A stretch of DNA of 64,000 nt, taken from the NCBI RefSeq assembly GCF_040436345.1, contig NC_133221.1, positions 2,235,618-2,299,617 on the forward strand, written 5' to 3'. The notes beneath the pieces are model-generated. The model was given only the letters and a program-made list of their open reading frames with translations. It was not told the DNA's origin and ran no database searches. Shown here one piece after another: positions 1 through 11,049 of the stretch. How positions within the stretch are numbered: the stretch's first letter is position 1; the number at the start of each line of letters is the position of its first letter. Position numbers and translations under genes: made by a program. The DNA is from Pagrus major (taxonomy: Eukaryota; Chordata; Actinopteri; Spariformes; Sparidae).

Positions 1-570
1 GATCCCAATATCTGGCAAAGTTCTGCCTAAGGCTTTGCCCTCTGCTCTACCAGAAATCCTCTCGAGCTTTCGATCTAGAAAATCTTCAAAGAACCACCTA
101 ACTTTATCTGCCTGTGCGGGCCTTTTTAAAGTCCATTCACCCGCACCTACTTACTTCTTTTAATTGGTCACTTTGGTGGATTGAGGGTCCATCTATCCAA
201 TAGGTGAAAGAGGAGTTGATCTGCCTCCGATCCCTCTGGAATAGCTCATCTTCTGTAAGCTACCTAAGTCTGCTGATGTCACTTCTTGGGCTGGCAACTA
301 AAGTTGACCTGATTGTCTCTCTGTCCTTAAATGGAAATGTATACGTTAAGCCAGCTCCAAACAATGGCGTGAGAAAGGAACTCAGTTTAGTATCCTGTAA
401 GGGCCTCATCCTGTAGCTAACCTTTTAACACAAACGCAGAGCTGATTAATGACTCTGGGCCCTCCTAACAGATCTTCTCAACATCAGCCACCTTACTTAA
501 CCCCCACAAACAGGAACAACATGTCACAGTTAAATCATAGCTCAGAATGTGTTGTTGCACAGATACCTCA
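1..570 (-). mobile_element. Solo LTR-like element, partial (copy A)
   Basis: This is the same sequence as the right-hand 568 bases of the LTR-like element described at 29044-29760. It ends on the plus strand in ...cctca followed by catg, the target-site duplication seen in copy B. Short ORFs inside it are not credible genes. Its left end is outside the window. Confidence 0.6.
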
Positions 571-870
571 CATGTCTCGGAGGATGTCATTAGTAACAGC
601 CTTGAAGACAGCTGGGACGTTGGTCAAGCCAGAGGGCATTTCTTGGTATTCAAAGTGGCCCAGGGGTGTGTCGAATCTGGTCTTCCACTTGTCTCCCTTC
701 CGAATCCGGACCAAGTGGTAGGCGTTTCGTAGATCCAGCTTAGTGAAGATTTGGGCGTGGCAAAGTGGCTCAAATGACAGGTCGATAAGAGGAAGAGGGT
801 ACTTGCTTTTTACCGTGATATTGGTGAGGCCACAATAATCAATACAGGAGCGGTAGAGGGTAAAACGAAT
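571..870 (-). mobile_element. Ty3/gypsy reverse transcriptase fragment (copy A)
   Basis: Read on the minus strand, the stretch encodes recognisable Ty3/gypsy RT blocks around a [12 protein letters not shown] motif, FTKLDLRN, and [17 protein letters not shown], ending in the codons just before the catalytic block. The right boundary (~870) is where Tc1-like sequence begins and is approximate. It is non-functional: only about 100 codons remain. Confidence 0.75.
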
Positions 871-1190
871 GCAGCAAAATATAGGGACATCCTGGAGGAC
901 AACCTGATTCAGTCTGCAAGAAAACTACATAGAAGAAAGGAGTCAAATCGTAGTGTCCAGATGTGCAGAAGTTATTGAGACCTCTCCACACAGACTCAGT
1001 GCTGTGATTGAGGCCAAAGGTGCAGCTACTAAATACTGATGTGAAGGGGGTGAATACTTATGCAATCACTTATTTTATATGATATATTTTTAATTAATTG
1101 ACATTACTTTGTAGAAATCTGTTTTCACTTTGACATTACAAAGGTTTTTTGTAATTTATTTGTTTTGTATATTTTTTATATTGAAGTTCA
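871..1190 (+). mobile_element. Tc1-like transposon fragment (copy A)
   Basis: Residues read from about 871 resemble the Tc1 transposase stretch [19 protein letters not shown]. The sequence then jumps to the family's 3' region, with the characteristic 'ggtgaatacttatgcaatca' stretch near 1048. Internal transposase sequence is missing. The same fragment occurs in copy B, so it predates the duplication. Confidence 0.6.
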
Positions 1191-1959
1191 GAAGAAGACA
1201 ACACAACTGTAACTTACAATGCAAGTGTTGGGAGAGGAGGGGAAAAGTCTAACATGTCTAACAAGTTTAACATATAAATCATCCATCTTTGCCCACTTCA
1301 TCTTAGTCTTTTTGCCCTCAGGGATGCATAAACTGCAGGTTATGAACTTATTTTTTCAAATTACAAAAATGTGAAATTATTATCGGTATCGGCTAGAAAA
1401 ACACATATCGTGCATCCCTAATTACTTCATATAATTCATGTACCTGTCGCCCAATCCACTTTTATTTTTATACAGATTTTCCCCAAAAAGGGATCATGAA
1501 AAACATCTTTGCTTCCTTTGTCATTTTATTTATTCTGCAAAATTGTTTTTTTAAATGACCTGACAACAGCAGAAATGAAAATATGACCAGAACATTTTAT
1601 ACGTTTATATTTAGCATGTAGTAGTAGTTTTATTAATTTTAGGTGATATAAAGCCGCCCAACTCTTTTTGCATTGTTTCAGTTTTTTTAGATGAAGTTAG
1701 AGATATTTTCTTTGTTTTCAGTAAAACTTAGACCTTCTGTCATCAGCAAAAATCAAATCATCAGAATTAGCTGAACCATAAATTAACAAACATTATAAAC
1801 ATATGTCCAGTATGTTCGTTGTGTATGATTGATGCCTTTAATTATGATACTTACTGGTTTATATTTGTATATATTTACACTCATTCGTACATGGTGGATT
1901 TCTCTGCATCAGTATCTATTCAGTATCTTATTATTTCATTGTCTTTTCATTGTCCACAG

Positions 1960-2460
1960 ATCCGTCCAAACCAAACCAGACTCCACCACCTTTTTCAACA
2001 TCAGTCCCATCAGCCTCCACACCAACAACGCAGAGTTTAAAACTCAGTTCAGAAAGTGTCACCACCTCGTTGTCTTTTCCTAAAACCACCAACCAGCCTT
2101 CAGCTGCAGGTACGGTTCGTTAAGACTGCTGACCATCAAACTCCACCTCCATCTCACCTTAAATTTTACAACACAGGTGTTTTCCTCATAGTAGTGCAAA
2201 GAGTGAGAGGAAGTTTAATGATGCAACATGCAAACCACATGAGACACATTTTCTTACAACAAGGAAATAAATTACCATCATTTTCCTTCTTTGTGGACCC
2301 TGTGTACACTTCCTGTCTCTCTCTCTCTCCAGTCTGCTCCAGTGTCCCTCACCCAGGTTACATCTGGGGTCTGGTTGTTTTACTGGTGGTTGTTTTTCTG
2401 CTGATCCTCTACATATGGAAGATGAGGAGGGACTTCAGGTCAAGCTTCAGAATCTCAGAG
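1960..2460 (+). CDS. Stalk and transmembrane exons of a membrane immune receptor (partial gene, copy A)
   Basis: Two exons with good splice sites and matching phase are visible. Exon 1960-2109 (150 nt, phase 1-1) encodes a Ser/Thr/Pro-rich stalk (PSKPNQTPPPFSTSVPSAST...). Exon 2333-2460 (128 nt) encodes a short extracellular piece, one hydrophobic helix (GLVVLLVVVFLLILYIW) and a basic stop-transfer segment KMRRDFR. Reading past the last donor gives ten residues and a TGA at 2491-2493. The extracellular exons would lie left of the window. The transmembrane exon resembles the last exon of the plus-strand lectin gene (27893-27972), while the stalk resembles that of the CD300-like gene (41113-41187), so the parent could be either family. 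An AATAAA lies at about 2805. Confidence 0.6.
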
Positions 2461-2493
2461 GTGATTTTCTCCGACTCCACACGCCGTCCTTGA

Positions 2494-3236
2494 CAGTTTC
2501 TACCACTGCACTATAAAACCGTTGGAAAGAGATTAAAATTTCACTGTAGATTAAACAGAAAATCTGGGATTGCTCAACTGTTTCTGACACAATTGGTCCT
2601 TGACTTCAGACAGAAGTAGAATAAAGCAGGCGTTGATTTTGCCAACTGAAACACTGTCTTTGTAATTAGAACAGGTGGATGTGTGCTGCCCTCTGCTGGA
2701 CAACAAGTAAAATAATTAACCTCCTCATTTTGTTTTTTTGGTTGTGATTTGGCCTTAATGTAGCATGGAAGTTCAATTCTTAATGAAGAACAATTTATTT
2801 GGAAAATAAACACACAAAGATTTGAAAAAGGTTTTGTTCCTATGGGATGAACAAGACTCAGCCAAAGACACAAATGAGCCACAAAAAGCTAAACACAACA
2901 GAAAAAAAGCCCAGGCTGAGAGGCATCAAGACCAGCAGTCCTCCCTCCGTTCTGATGCTGGCACAGGAGATATTAAGCACTTCTCCCAGGCCAGGTGAAC
3001 CTCATTGAGCAATCAAGAAGTGGCACAGCTGTGCAGAGCAAGAGAGGACAGGAGGGGAACAGGAACAAGCAGCACAGGGACACAGACAGCCGTAACAACA
3101 GCACTGAAAATACTGAAAATGCATACATGAAAGTAAATACATATAAACATGTGTTGTGTTTCACACTGTTTCTTTTAATTGTTTAATTTAAGCATTCTAA
3201 ATTTTCCATAGTAAACTCGGGTTAATACAAACTTTC
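2494..3236. other. No gene seen
   Basis: This stretch is AT-rich, follows the transmembrane exon and is shared with copy B. It contains a possible AATAAA polyadenylation signal near 2805. Its ORFs are short and show no family resemblance. Confidence 0.5.
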
Positions 3237-3244
3237 CATTTTCC

Positions 3245-6200
3245 ATCCATCCATCCATTATCTGCCGCTTATCCGGGGCCGGGTCGCGGGGGCAGCTGCC
3301 TGAGCAGGGATACCCAGACTTCCCTCTCCCCGGACACTTCCTCCAGCTCCTCCGGGAGGATCCCAAGGCGTTCCCAGGTCAGCCGGGTGACATAGTCACT
3401 CCAGCGTGTCCTGGGTCTTCCTCGGGGTCTCTTCCTCCCGGTGGGGCATGCCTGGAACACCTCCCGAGGGAGGCGTCCAGGGGGCATCCGATACAGATGC
3501 CCGAGCCACCTCAGCTGACTCCTCTCGATGTGGAGGAGCAGCGGTTCTACTCCGAGCTCCTCCCGTGTGACAGAGCTCCTCACCCTATCTCTAAGGGAGC
3601 GCCCTGCCACCCTGCGGAGGAAACTCATTTCGGCCGCTTGTATCCGGGATCTTATTCTTTCGGTCATGACCCAAAGTTCATGACCATAGGTGAGGGTAGG
3701 AACGTAGACTGACCGGTAAATCGAGAGCTTCGCCTTTCGGCTCAGCTCTCTCTTCACCACGACAGACCGATACAACGACCGCATTACTGCGGCCGCCGCA
3801 CCGATCCGCCTGTCAATCTCACGCTCCATCCTTCCCTCACTCGTGAACAAGACCCCGAGATACTTAAACTCCTCCACTTGAGGCAGGAACTCTCCCCCAA
3901 CCTGGAGGGAACAAGCCACCTTTTTCCGGTCGAGAACCATGGCCTCAGACTTGGAGGTGCTAATTCTCATCCCAGCTGCTTCACACTCGGCTGCAAACCG
4001 CCCCAGAACATGCTGGAGGTCCCGGCTCGAAGGAGCCAACAAGACAACATCATCTGCGAAAAGCAGGGATGAAATCCGGTGGCTCCCGAACCAGATCCCC
4101 TCCGGCCCATGACTGCGCCTAGAAATTCTGTCCATAAAAATAATGAACAGAACCGGTGACAAAGGGCAGCCCTGCCGGAGTCCAACATGCACTGGAAACA
4201 GGTCTGACTTACTGCCGGCAATGCGAACCAAGCTCCTGCTCCGGTCGTACAGGGACTGTACAGCCCTTAGTAGAGGGCCCTCGACCCCGTACTCCCGAAG
4301 CACCCCCCACAGAATGCCACGAGGGACACGGTCGAATGCCTTCTCCAAGTCCACAAAACACATGTGGACTGGTTGGGCAAACTCCCATGAACCCTCCAGC
4401 ACCCTGCTGAGGGTATAGAGCTGGTCCAGTGTTCCACGGCCAGGACGAAAACCGCATTGTTCCTCCTGAATCCGAGGTTCGACTATCGGCCGAATTCTCC
4501 TCTCCAGTACCCTGGAATAGACTCTACCAGGGAGGCTGAGGAGTGTGATCCCCCGGTAGTTGGAACACACCCTCCGGTCCCCCTTTCTGAATAGAGGGAC
4601 CACCACCCCGGTCTGCCAGTCCAGAGGCACTGTCCCCGACTGCCACGCGATGTTGCAGAGACGTGTCAGCCAAGACAGCCCCACAACATCCAAAGACTTG
4701 AGGTACTCAGGGCGGATTTCATCCACCCCCGGTGCTTTGCCACCGGGCAGCTTCCGGACTACCTCGGTGACTTCGGCTTGGGTGATGAATGGATCAACCT
4801 CCGAGTCCCCAGCCTCTGCTTCCTCTATGGAAGACGTGTCAGTGGGATTGAGGAGATCCTCAAAGTACTCCTTCCACCGCCCGACGATATCCCCAGTCGA
4901 GGTCAACAGCTCCCCGCCTCCACCGTAAACAGTGTTGGCGGGGTGCTGCTTCCCCTTCCTAAGGCGCCGGATGGTTTGCCAGAATTTCCTCGAGGCCGAC
5001 CGGTAGTCCTTCTCCATGGCCTCCCCGAACTTTTCCCAGGCCCGAGTCTTTGCTTCCGCGACCGCCCGTGCTGCAGCACGCTTGGCCTGCCGGTACCCGT
5101 CAGCTGCCTCAGGAGTCCCCCGAGCCAGCCAGGCTCGATAGGACTCCTTTTTCAGCTTGACAGCATCCCTTACTGTCGGTGTCCACCACCGAGTTCGGGG
5201 ATTGCCGCCACGACAGGCACCGGAGACCTTACGGCCACAGCTCCGAACGGCCGCGTCAACAATGGAGGCGGAGAACAAGGCCCATTCGGACTCAATGTCC
5301 CCAGCCTCCCTCGGGATCTGGTCAAAGCTCTCCCGGAGGTGGGAGTTGTAGACCTCCCCGACAGAGGGTTCCACCAGACGTTCCCAGCAGACCCTCACAG
5401 TACGTTTGGGTCTGCCAAGTCCGTCCAGCTTCCTCAACTGCCAGCGAAACCAACTCACCACCAGGTGGTGATCAGTTGACAGCTCAGCCCCTCTCTTCAC
5501 CCGAGTGTCCAAGACATACGGCCGGAGGTCAGATGACACGACCACAAAGTCGATCATCGACCTCCGGCCTAGGGTGTCCTGGTGCCATGTGCACTGATGA
5601 ACACCCTTATGCTTGAACATGGTGTTCGTTATGGACAAACTGCGACTGGCACAGAAGTCCAACAACAGAACACCACTCGGGTTCAGATCAGGGAGGCCGT
5701 TCCTCCCAATCACTCCCCTCCAGGCAACACTGTCGCTGCCTACGTGAGCGTTGAAGTCCCCCAGCAGAACGATGGAGTCCCCAGTTGGAGCACTCTCCAG
5801 TACCCCTCCCAGGGACTCCAAGAAGGCCGGGTACTCTGCACTGCCGTTTGGCCCATAGGCCGAAACAACAGTGAGAGACCTATCCCCGACCCGGAGGCGC
5901 AGGGAAACGACCCTCTTGTTCACCGGGGAAAACTCCAACACATGGCGGCTGAGCTGGGGAGCTATGAGCAAGCCCACACCAGCTCGCCACCTCTTACCGC
6001 GGGCAACTCCAGAGTAGAAGAGAGTCCAGCCTCTCTCAAGGAGTTGGGTTCCAGAGCCCAGACCGTGCGTGGAGGAGAGCCCGACTATCTCTAGCCGGTA
6101 GCGCTCAACCTCCCGCACCAGTTCAGGTTCTTTCCCCCTCAGCGAGGTGACATTCCATGTCCCCATGGCTAGAGTCACCGTCCGGGGATTGGGTCGCCGG

Positions 6201-6537
6201 GGCACCCGCCCAGGACAGCCACCCAAATCGCACCGCACCGGCCCCTTCTGAACCCTCCTGCGGGTGGTGGGCCTACTGGAGGGCAGGCCCACGTCGCTCC
6301 TTCGGGCTGTGCCCGGCCGGGTCCCGTGGGCAAACCACCCGGCCACCAGGCGCTCGCCTGCGAGCCCCAACCCCGGGCCTGGCTCCAGGGTGGGGCCCCG
6401 GTGACGCCACTCCGGGCGACGTACACTTCCTAGATGTGTTTTCAGTCATAGGGGGCTGGAACCGCTCTTAGTCTGACCTGTCACCTAGGACCTGTCTGCC
6501 TTGGGAGACCCTACCAGGGGCATTAAGCCCCGGACGA
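3245..6537 (-). mobile_element. Rex3 non-LTR retrotransposon, full length
   Basis: This is an RTE-clade LINE. On the plus strand its 3' end is at the left, with the short GATG-type tail (catccatccatccatt) typical of Rex3. The conserved RT blocks at 4153-4173 and 4599-4618 match, from memory, the sites used for standard Rex3 RT amplification. Target-site duplication cattttcc is at 3237-3244 and 6538-6545. Copy B carries the uninterrupted empty site around 32494-32505, so the insertion boundaries are known directly. Most Rex3 copies are 5'-truncated; this one keeps the upstream region and an open frame. Confidence 0.95.
3269..6370 (-). CDS. Rex3 endonuclease/reverse transcriptase polyprotein, intact frame
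   Basis: A single open frame of 1033 codons encodes an apurinic-type endonuclease followed by reverse transcriptase. The endonuclease begins near residue 69 (MGTWNVTSL) and shows GDFNAHVG at about 204-211 and the terminal STDHH at about 298-302. RT blocks follow: [14 protein letters not shown] (~545), NYRGITLLS (~604), [13 protein letters not shown] (~672), [12 protein letters not shown] (~731) and the catalytic FADDVVLL at 771-778. A C-terminal GRPRTRW basic stretch follows. There is no stop or frameshift. The upstream ATG at residue 1 may not be the true start, since ATG at residue 69 is also plausible. The protein would nick DNA and prime reverse transcription in the nucleus. Whether it is expressed cannot be told. 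Confidence 0.93.
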   Translation of the reverse strand: MGLAGERLVAGWFAHGTRPGTARRSDVGLPSSRPTTRRRVQKGPVRCDLGGCPGRVPRRPNPRTVTLAMGTWNVTSLRGKEPELVREVERYRLEIVGLSSTHGLGSGTQLLERGWTLFYSGVARGKRWRAGVGLLIAPQLSRHVLEFSPVNKRVVSLRLRVGDRSLTVVSAYGPNGSAEYPAFLESLGGVLESAPTGDSIVLLGDFNAHVGSDSVAWRGVIGRNGLPDLNPSGVLLLDFCASRSLSITNTMFKHKGVHQCTWHQDTLGRRSMIDFVVVSSDLRPYVLDTRVKRGAELSTDHHLVVSWFRWQLRKLDGLGRPKRTVRVCWERLVEPSVGEVYNSHLRESFDQIPREAGDIESEWALFSASIVDAAVRSCGRKVSGACRGGNPRTRWWTPTVRDAVKLKKESYRAWLARGTPEAADGYRQAKRAAARAVAEAKTRAWEKFGEAMEKDYRSASRKFWQTIRRLRKGKQHPANTVYGGGGELLTSTGDIVGRWKEYFEDLLNPTDTSSIEEAEAGDSEVDPFITQAEVTEVVRKLPGGKAPGVDEIRPEYLKSLDVVGLSWLTRLCNIAWQSGTVPLDWQTGVVVPLFRKGDRRVCSNYRGITLLSLPGRVYSRVLERRIRPIVEPRIQEEQCGFRPGRGTLDQLYTLSRVLEGSWEFAQPVHMCFVDLEKAFDRVPRGILWGVLREYGVEGPLLRAVQSLYDRSRSLVRIAGSKSDLFPVHVGLRQGCPLSPVLFIIFMDRISRRSHGPEGIWFGSHRISSLLFADDVVLLAPSSRDLQHVLGRFAAECEAAGMRISTSKSEAMVLDRKKVACSLQVGGEFLPQVEEFKYLGVLFTSEGRMEREIDRRIGAAAAVMRSLYRSVVVKRELSRKAKLSIYRSVYVPTLTYGHELWVMTERIRSRIQAAEMSFLRRVAGRSLRDRVRSSVTREELGVEPLLLHIERSQLRWLGHLYRMPPGRLPREVFQACPTGRKRPRGRPRTRWSDYVTRLTWERLGILPEELEEVSGEREVWVSLLRQLPPRPGPG

Positions 6538-6545
6538 CATTTTCC

Positions 6546-6558
6546 TGTCGGATTAATT

Positions 6559-6591
<33 letters not shown>

Positions 6592-7138
6592 CTTTATTTG
6601 TTTAACGCCAGTTCACACCAAAAGTCATCTCGTGACATTTTCCAAACTGAGCAGGTCTAGACCGTACTCCTCCATTCATTTTTCCACATTTCCCCCATGA
6701 GCAAGCACAAGAGTCTTTTAACAGGCAGAAACCTCGACCAGAACCGGACTCAATGGTGCCTATGAGATGCCTTTAAAATGAGAACCATGAAAAAGAGCCT
6801 TGACTCTACATTTAATGGCTGCTGTGCTCTCAGGACCGGCTCACACACTGTGGATGTTCTGTTCCTGTGATCTTACAAAATAATGTTACACATTGATGAT
6901 ATGTTTACTCGTGATATTCAGAGTCACGCAGGTTATCTCTATACTGTTGGTAGTCTGTTAGTTAGCTTGGCCCCCAAGATTTGTCTATCACACATTATCT
7001 GGTCTGTTGCAATGAATACTGCTGTACAACAGCTGTGATGTCATTTCTATTCACCTTGGTAAAGTTGTTGATTTTATTTTCCGATCCCTTTCCTGTAAGG
7101 ATTTGGCTCCATCCTCCACATGTGAAGACTCGTGAAAA
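6546..7138. repeat. Interspersed repeat with (TCAA)n tract
   Basis: A (tcaa)n tract at about 6560-6590 is followed by tctttatttg and a sequence containing 'gagcaggtctagaccgtact', a common fish dispersed repeat. The same tract and flank sit at about 32516-32555 in copy B. No coding sequence is seen. Confidence 0.55.
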
Positions 7139-7180
7139 CCTGCAGTGATTAGGAGCAAACCTGCAGTGATTAGGAGCAAA
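7139..7180 (+). repeat. 21-bp minisatellite, two units (unexpanded allele)
   Basis: Two perfect units of cctgcagtgattaggagcaa(a) are present. The orthologous position in copy B (33096-35293) holds about 105 units. Confidence 0.95.
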
Positions 7181-9505
7181 CCTGCACCACTCACACATAC
7201 AGCACTCAGATTATCTGTAGGTTCTGGATCTGTATTTGTTACTAACATGTCACTAATGTGTTGATCTGTTACTTCAATAAAAGTACTAATACCACACTGT
7301 AAATATACTCTGTTAAAAGTCCTGCAATTAAACTGTTACTGCAGTAAAAGTATGTAAGAATAATCAGGAAAATGTGCTTAAAGTATGAAAAGTAAAAGTA
7401 CTCAGTGTAGTAAAATGTTTCATTCTGGATTAATCTGCTGATTATTGTTGTTGATTAATCATTTAGAAAAGTGAGAAATGTGGTGACAGTGAGCCAGAGC
7501 CCAAAGTGACACCTTCATACTGTTTGTTTTGACCAACAAACAGTCTAAACCTCAACATTATTACAAATACATCAAAATTAATACAATTGTTTAAAGGAAA
7601 AGCATCAAATCGTCACGTTTGTGAAGTTGGAGCCATGAAATGTTTTTACATGAAAAAGGACCAGAGTGATGTAGTGTAATATAACCATAAGTAAGTAGTT
7701 AGTGGTTAATGACAACTGCTAATAAGTACCGAGATGTTAAAGAAGCTAATCAAAATGTGAAGGAATCATAAATGAATGGTTAAAACATGTATTACTCTGC
7801 ACTAGTTGATTGAACGTGCACCTGTTGATCGGATTGATGATTAAACTACTGTATTGTGTTAACTTGGAGTGAAATGTAACCACAAATGTAAGAGTGAAAT
7901 CATGTAACCAAATATACCACACTTTTATTATTTTTAAAAAATGCAGTACAAAGAATGATCAAAGCTAATGGGATATATTCAGAGGGAAACTTGTTTTTAA
8001 AAAAAGCTCAGGCCAGAGTCACTAAGAGCTGATGGTGTGTTCTGAGGAAAGTACCTGTTCTTTTAAATAACCAAACTCAGAGAGTAGAAGCTACTGGTGT
8101 CAGGAACGGCAGGGCACGGACAGGTGCATCGGAAAAATACCCGTCAGCAGAAGTGAGGAAGAGTAAGGATTGGTTGAGACCAAGAGGCCATGGGAGGACA
8201 CTCCCAGTTTTTAGGCTTAAAACAAGACATCAAATGTATTAGATCAGATCAGTTGTTCATGGACATTGTCTGTGTATGATCTCAGCTCTTACTGCCGGCA
8301 ATAAAAGCTTTACTGCACTCAGCTTTGAGGACTTCTGGTGATTTTTGACTCCTGCTTTTTGGAAAACCTTCTGAACATCCAAGACTGAAGAAAAGTCGTT
8401 ACACGACAGTGATTGTAAAGATGGTTCCCAGCTTATTTTCTATCAGTTGACTTACTGATTCATCAATTGTTTGATTAATAAAGTGGTGGATGTAATATAA
8501 CTCTATAACATACTGTACGTTTCAATTTGTTTACTCCAGTAAAAGTAATAGAGTACAGGCTCTGACATGTACTCAGAGTATCAGAGTAAAAAGTCTCCCT
8601 CTGAAGGACATTTCTGGTCAAAGCTGACTGAAGCTCACGTCATATTAATATAATTCAAAGACTATTAAAGTTAAAGGTAGAGTCAGTAGGATTTGTCCCA
8701 GCTGCTCCTGAACGCACCACAAAGATAGTTGATGGTTGAGTCTCATTCCCAGGACGTCAAACAGCCACATGTTGGGTTGGTAAAGCGTCCCGAGCAGCAA
8801 CAAAGAGAGAAAATAAGGAAATCTCTGCAGATACGAGACACTAACGCCTTTTCTCCCCATTCAGCCTCCCTCTCTGTCTGTTCACGTCTTCTTACGTCTT
8901 TGTTTCGTCTCGCTGCGTCTGCCGTGCGTGATGTGCTCTGATAGGTTGAAATCAGTCTTGTGATGTTGGGAAGGCGGCGTGTGATGACGCCAAATAGTTA
9001 TTTTTTCGTTTTACACCAACGGGGCCTTTTCTCTCCCACCTTTAGACACCTCTCCATTTTCCTCATACAACTCACAACTAACCGATAGCACGGGTTTCCC
9101 TATTTCATAATCCAAAAGGGTCTTTTACCTTTATCTTCTTACCTACTGGGGTTCTTGGGGAATTTTGGCTCTCAACTTATCCTTAATGAAGTTGCAGCTG
9201 TGACTCTGAAACATCAGTTTTATCAAACATGATGATGTGATGCCGAACAATGAGAAGGAAAAGCAAACCATTTGACTAATTGTTGGTTTTGGCACTGTCT
9301 GTATTACACACTGTGGAGATCATTTGATTTTGCTGTGTTTGTGTGCTCTCTCTGCTGCCGTGTACTGAGACTTGGAGATTTACTGGGAATTCCGGTGTGT
9401 TCCTGAGAAGTGGTGAATGTAAAAAAGAGCAGGAAACACAAGTGGACCTCCCAAGAGTATAAATACAAAGTATAAGAAGTGAAGCACATTTGTCAGAAAT
9501 CATGA
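7181..9505. other. Intergenic repeat-derived DNA, no gene seen
   Basis: The first part includes the fish dispersed repeat of the 'tactgcagtaaaagta' kind (7260-7440), also seen near 23390 and 63780. Up to 8941 the region is collinear with copy B. From 8942 to 9505 it is unique in the window. The ORFs present are short and unsupported. Confidence 0.5.
9458..9465 (+). promoter_or_regulatory. TATA-like box upstream of the orphan exon
   Basis: TATAAATA lies about 140 bp before the ATG at 9604. The equivalent position in front of the complete CD300-like gene (39642) does not keep this motif. This is a motif match only. Confidence 0.3.
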
Positions 9506-9603
9506 AACTAAAGCAACTTCAGCTTCCTCTTTGATCAGACAGACAGAGTGGAAGGAGTGAAGTGACAGAGACGCTTTTGTCTCCATCAGGATCAAAACTC
9601 AGA

Positions 9604-9643
9604 ATGAAGATCCACCACGTTCTGTTCTTCTGCTTCATCTCAG
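9604..9643 (+). pseudogene. Orphan signal-peptide exon of a CD300/CMRF35-like gene
   Basis: This 40-nt exon encodes MKIHHVLFFCFIS plus one base, followed by a GTGAGG donor. It is identical in coding sequence to exon 1 of the complete gene at 39642. Homology continues to about 9770 and then stops at foreign sequence that contains a 31-bp direct repeat (9772 and 9931). No Ig-domain exon follows in the next 4 kb on this strand, so this is a stranded first exon. Confidence 0.8.
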
Positions 9644-11049
9644 GTGAGGACTGATGACCTGACTGTCTCTTTAACGCAGCACCACACACTGTTTTGGGAC
9701 ATTTTATTTGTTAATGTGGCTAAATGTTTGATGACACATGTTTTACAGTTGTTGTTGCTCCAGCTGTCTCATTCTACCAGTATAACAAGACATTTGGCCG
9801 TTGATTTTGAGTCGATGGCTCAAATGACTTGGGAGCGATTGAAAAAATTGGGCGCTGTATTCATTATTTATTCAAAAAAATATTCCTGAAAAAAAGAAAT
9901 TCCACTAAAATCCAATAAGAACAGCTGTGTCTCATTCGACCAGTATAACAAGACATTTGGCCAGAGGCCCGAGGCATAAGCGAACTAAGCGGCTGCTTGG
10001 GGCCCTCTGGCCACCAGTGGAGAAAAAAGCAGCCCCCCTAAAATAGGCCCAATGACTCCACTGTAACGAGGAGGATTGAGGACATTGCAGGAAACCTGGA
10101 GCTTCAGCTGCAAACAGCGCAGTCAACTTTGACTTTTTTTATTCTTGGCTTTGGACGAGAGCTGTGATGTACGTGACACAGCACAGCTGCTCATCTTCGT
10201 ACGTGAGATAATACGGACTTTAAGATCACAGAGGACTTCCGGTTGACAGTGAGATGCAGGTGTGAGTTAACGCTCCTCATATAATCTCTAAAAAACGTCT
10301 AAAATGTAAGAACAATTGAAATTAGAGCGCCCTATAAAGGGAAACTAAAGTCAAATCACGAACTACGAGTAATGAATTTGAGATCCGGCGCAGTGATTAA
10401 GGAAAACCAGAAGAAAGAAACAACAAAGTTTTTTATTTCATTTGAGAAGATTGTACAATATATGATTATGAAGTGACAAAGTGGGCAATTGAAATAGATT
10501 TATAAAGGGAAAGGAAAGGGAGAGGGGAAGAGAGGACAATGGAAGGAAAACATAAAATATAGAAAGTTATTACGGGTGGGTCTCTCTCATACTCTCAGTA
10601 GAGGTCCAAGTGTTAGTACAGAAATGTGGTCCAGTATTGATCATACATTATTTATTTTACCTAGGACATGTGTGTGTTTGTGTGTGTGTGCCCATATAAA
10701 TGTATATGGGCTCTCATTAATATTTGGAATAAAAAATGAACATTAGACGGGGACAAACTCTTAGACATCTCATACTGTTAACAATGCAACTAAGGGCATG
10801 AATTAACCCAGTAATTTTAGCCAAAATATCCATCATATGGAAAGGGTTAGGCAGTAAGTCTCTTTTAGTCCACAATTTGAAGTGGAACCTTTTCAGCAAC
10901 CATGTAGAGGTTGCAACATTTGGAAGTTCACAACTGAGGGAATTGGTGAGGTGTTTCTTTTTCTTTTTTTTTTGCAATGAGTTATTGTTTTGTTGAAGTT
11001 GGTGCTAAGTGGCTTTGGGTGTGGTACAGAAGGGGGGAAGTGGGGGAAA
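9644..11049. other. Repeat-rich DNA, no gene seen
   Basis: The stretch holds a direct repeat (tctcattc(t/g)accagtataac) at 9772 and 9931, and a G/C-rich 'ggggccctctggcc' segment near 9995 of the kind found at fish DNA-transposon ends. AT-rich sequence leads into the L1-like element. Confidence 0.4.

Larger units (their letters stand above)
1..8941 (+). repeat. Segmental duplication, copy A (left end outside window)
   Basis: This block is collinear and nearly identical with 29193-37315 (copy B) in direct orientation. Base 1 corresponds to about 29193 and the match ends in both copies at the same motif (gatgtgctctga). The match resumes around 9506-9760 versus 39550-39800, covering the first exon of a CD300-like gene. 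Differences seen by eye: a Rex3 element only here (3245-6537); 2 minisatellite units here against about 105 in copy B; an ~80-bp segment present near 32070-32150 but missing near 2885; ~290 bp at 36610-36895 found only in copy B. Confidence 0.93.

Noticed and set aside
204..732. Repeated 70- and 90-codon ORFs in copies A and B (29394-29925)
   Set aside because: They fall in the solo LTR and antisense to gypsy RT, and are duplicated only because the block is duplicated.
3497..6471. Plus-strand ORFs of 64-233 codons inside Rex3
   Set aside because: Antisense shadows of the GC-rich Rex3 coding frame; the same shadows recur in the second Rex3 copy.
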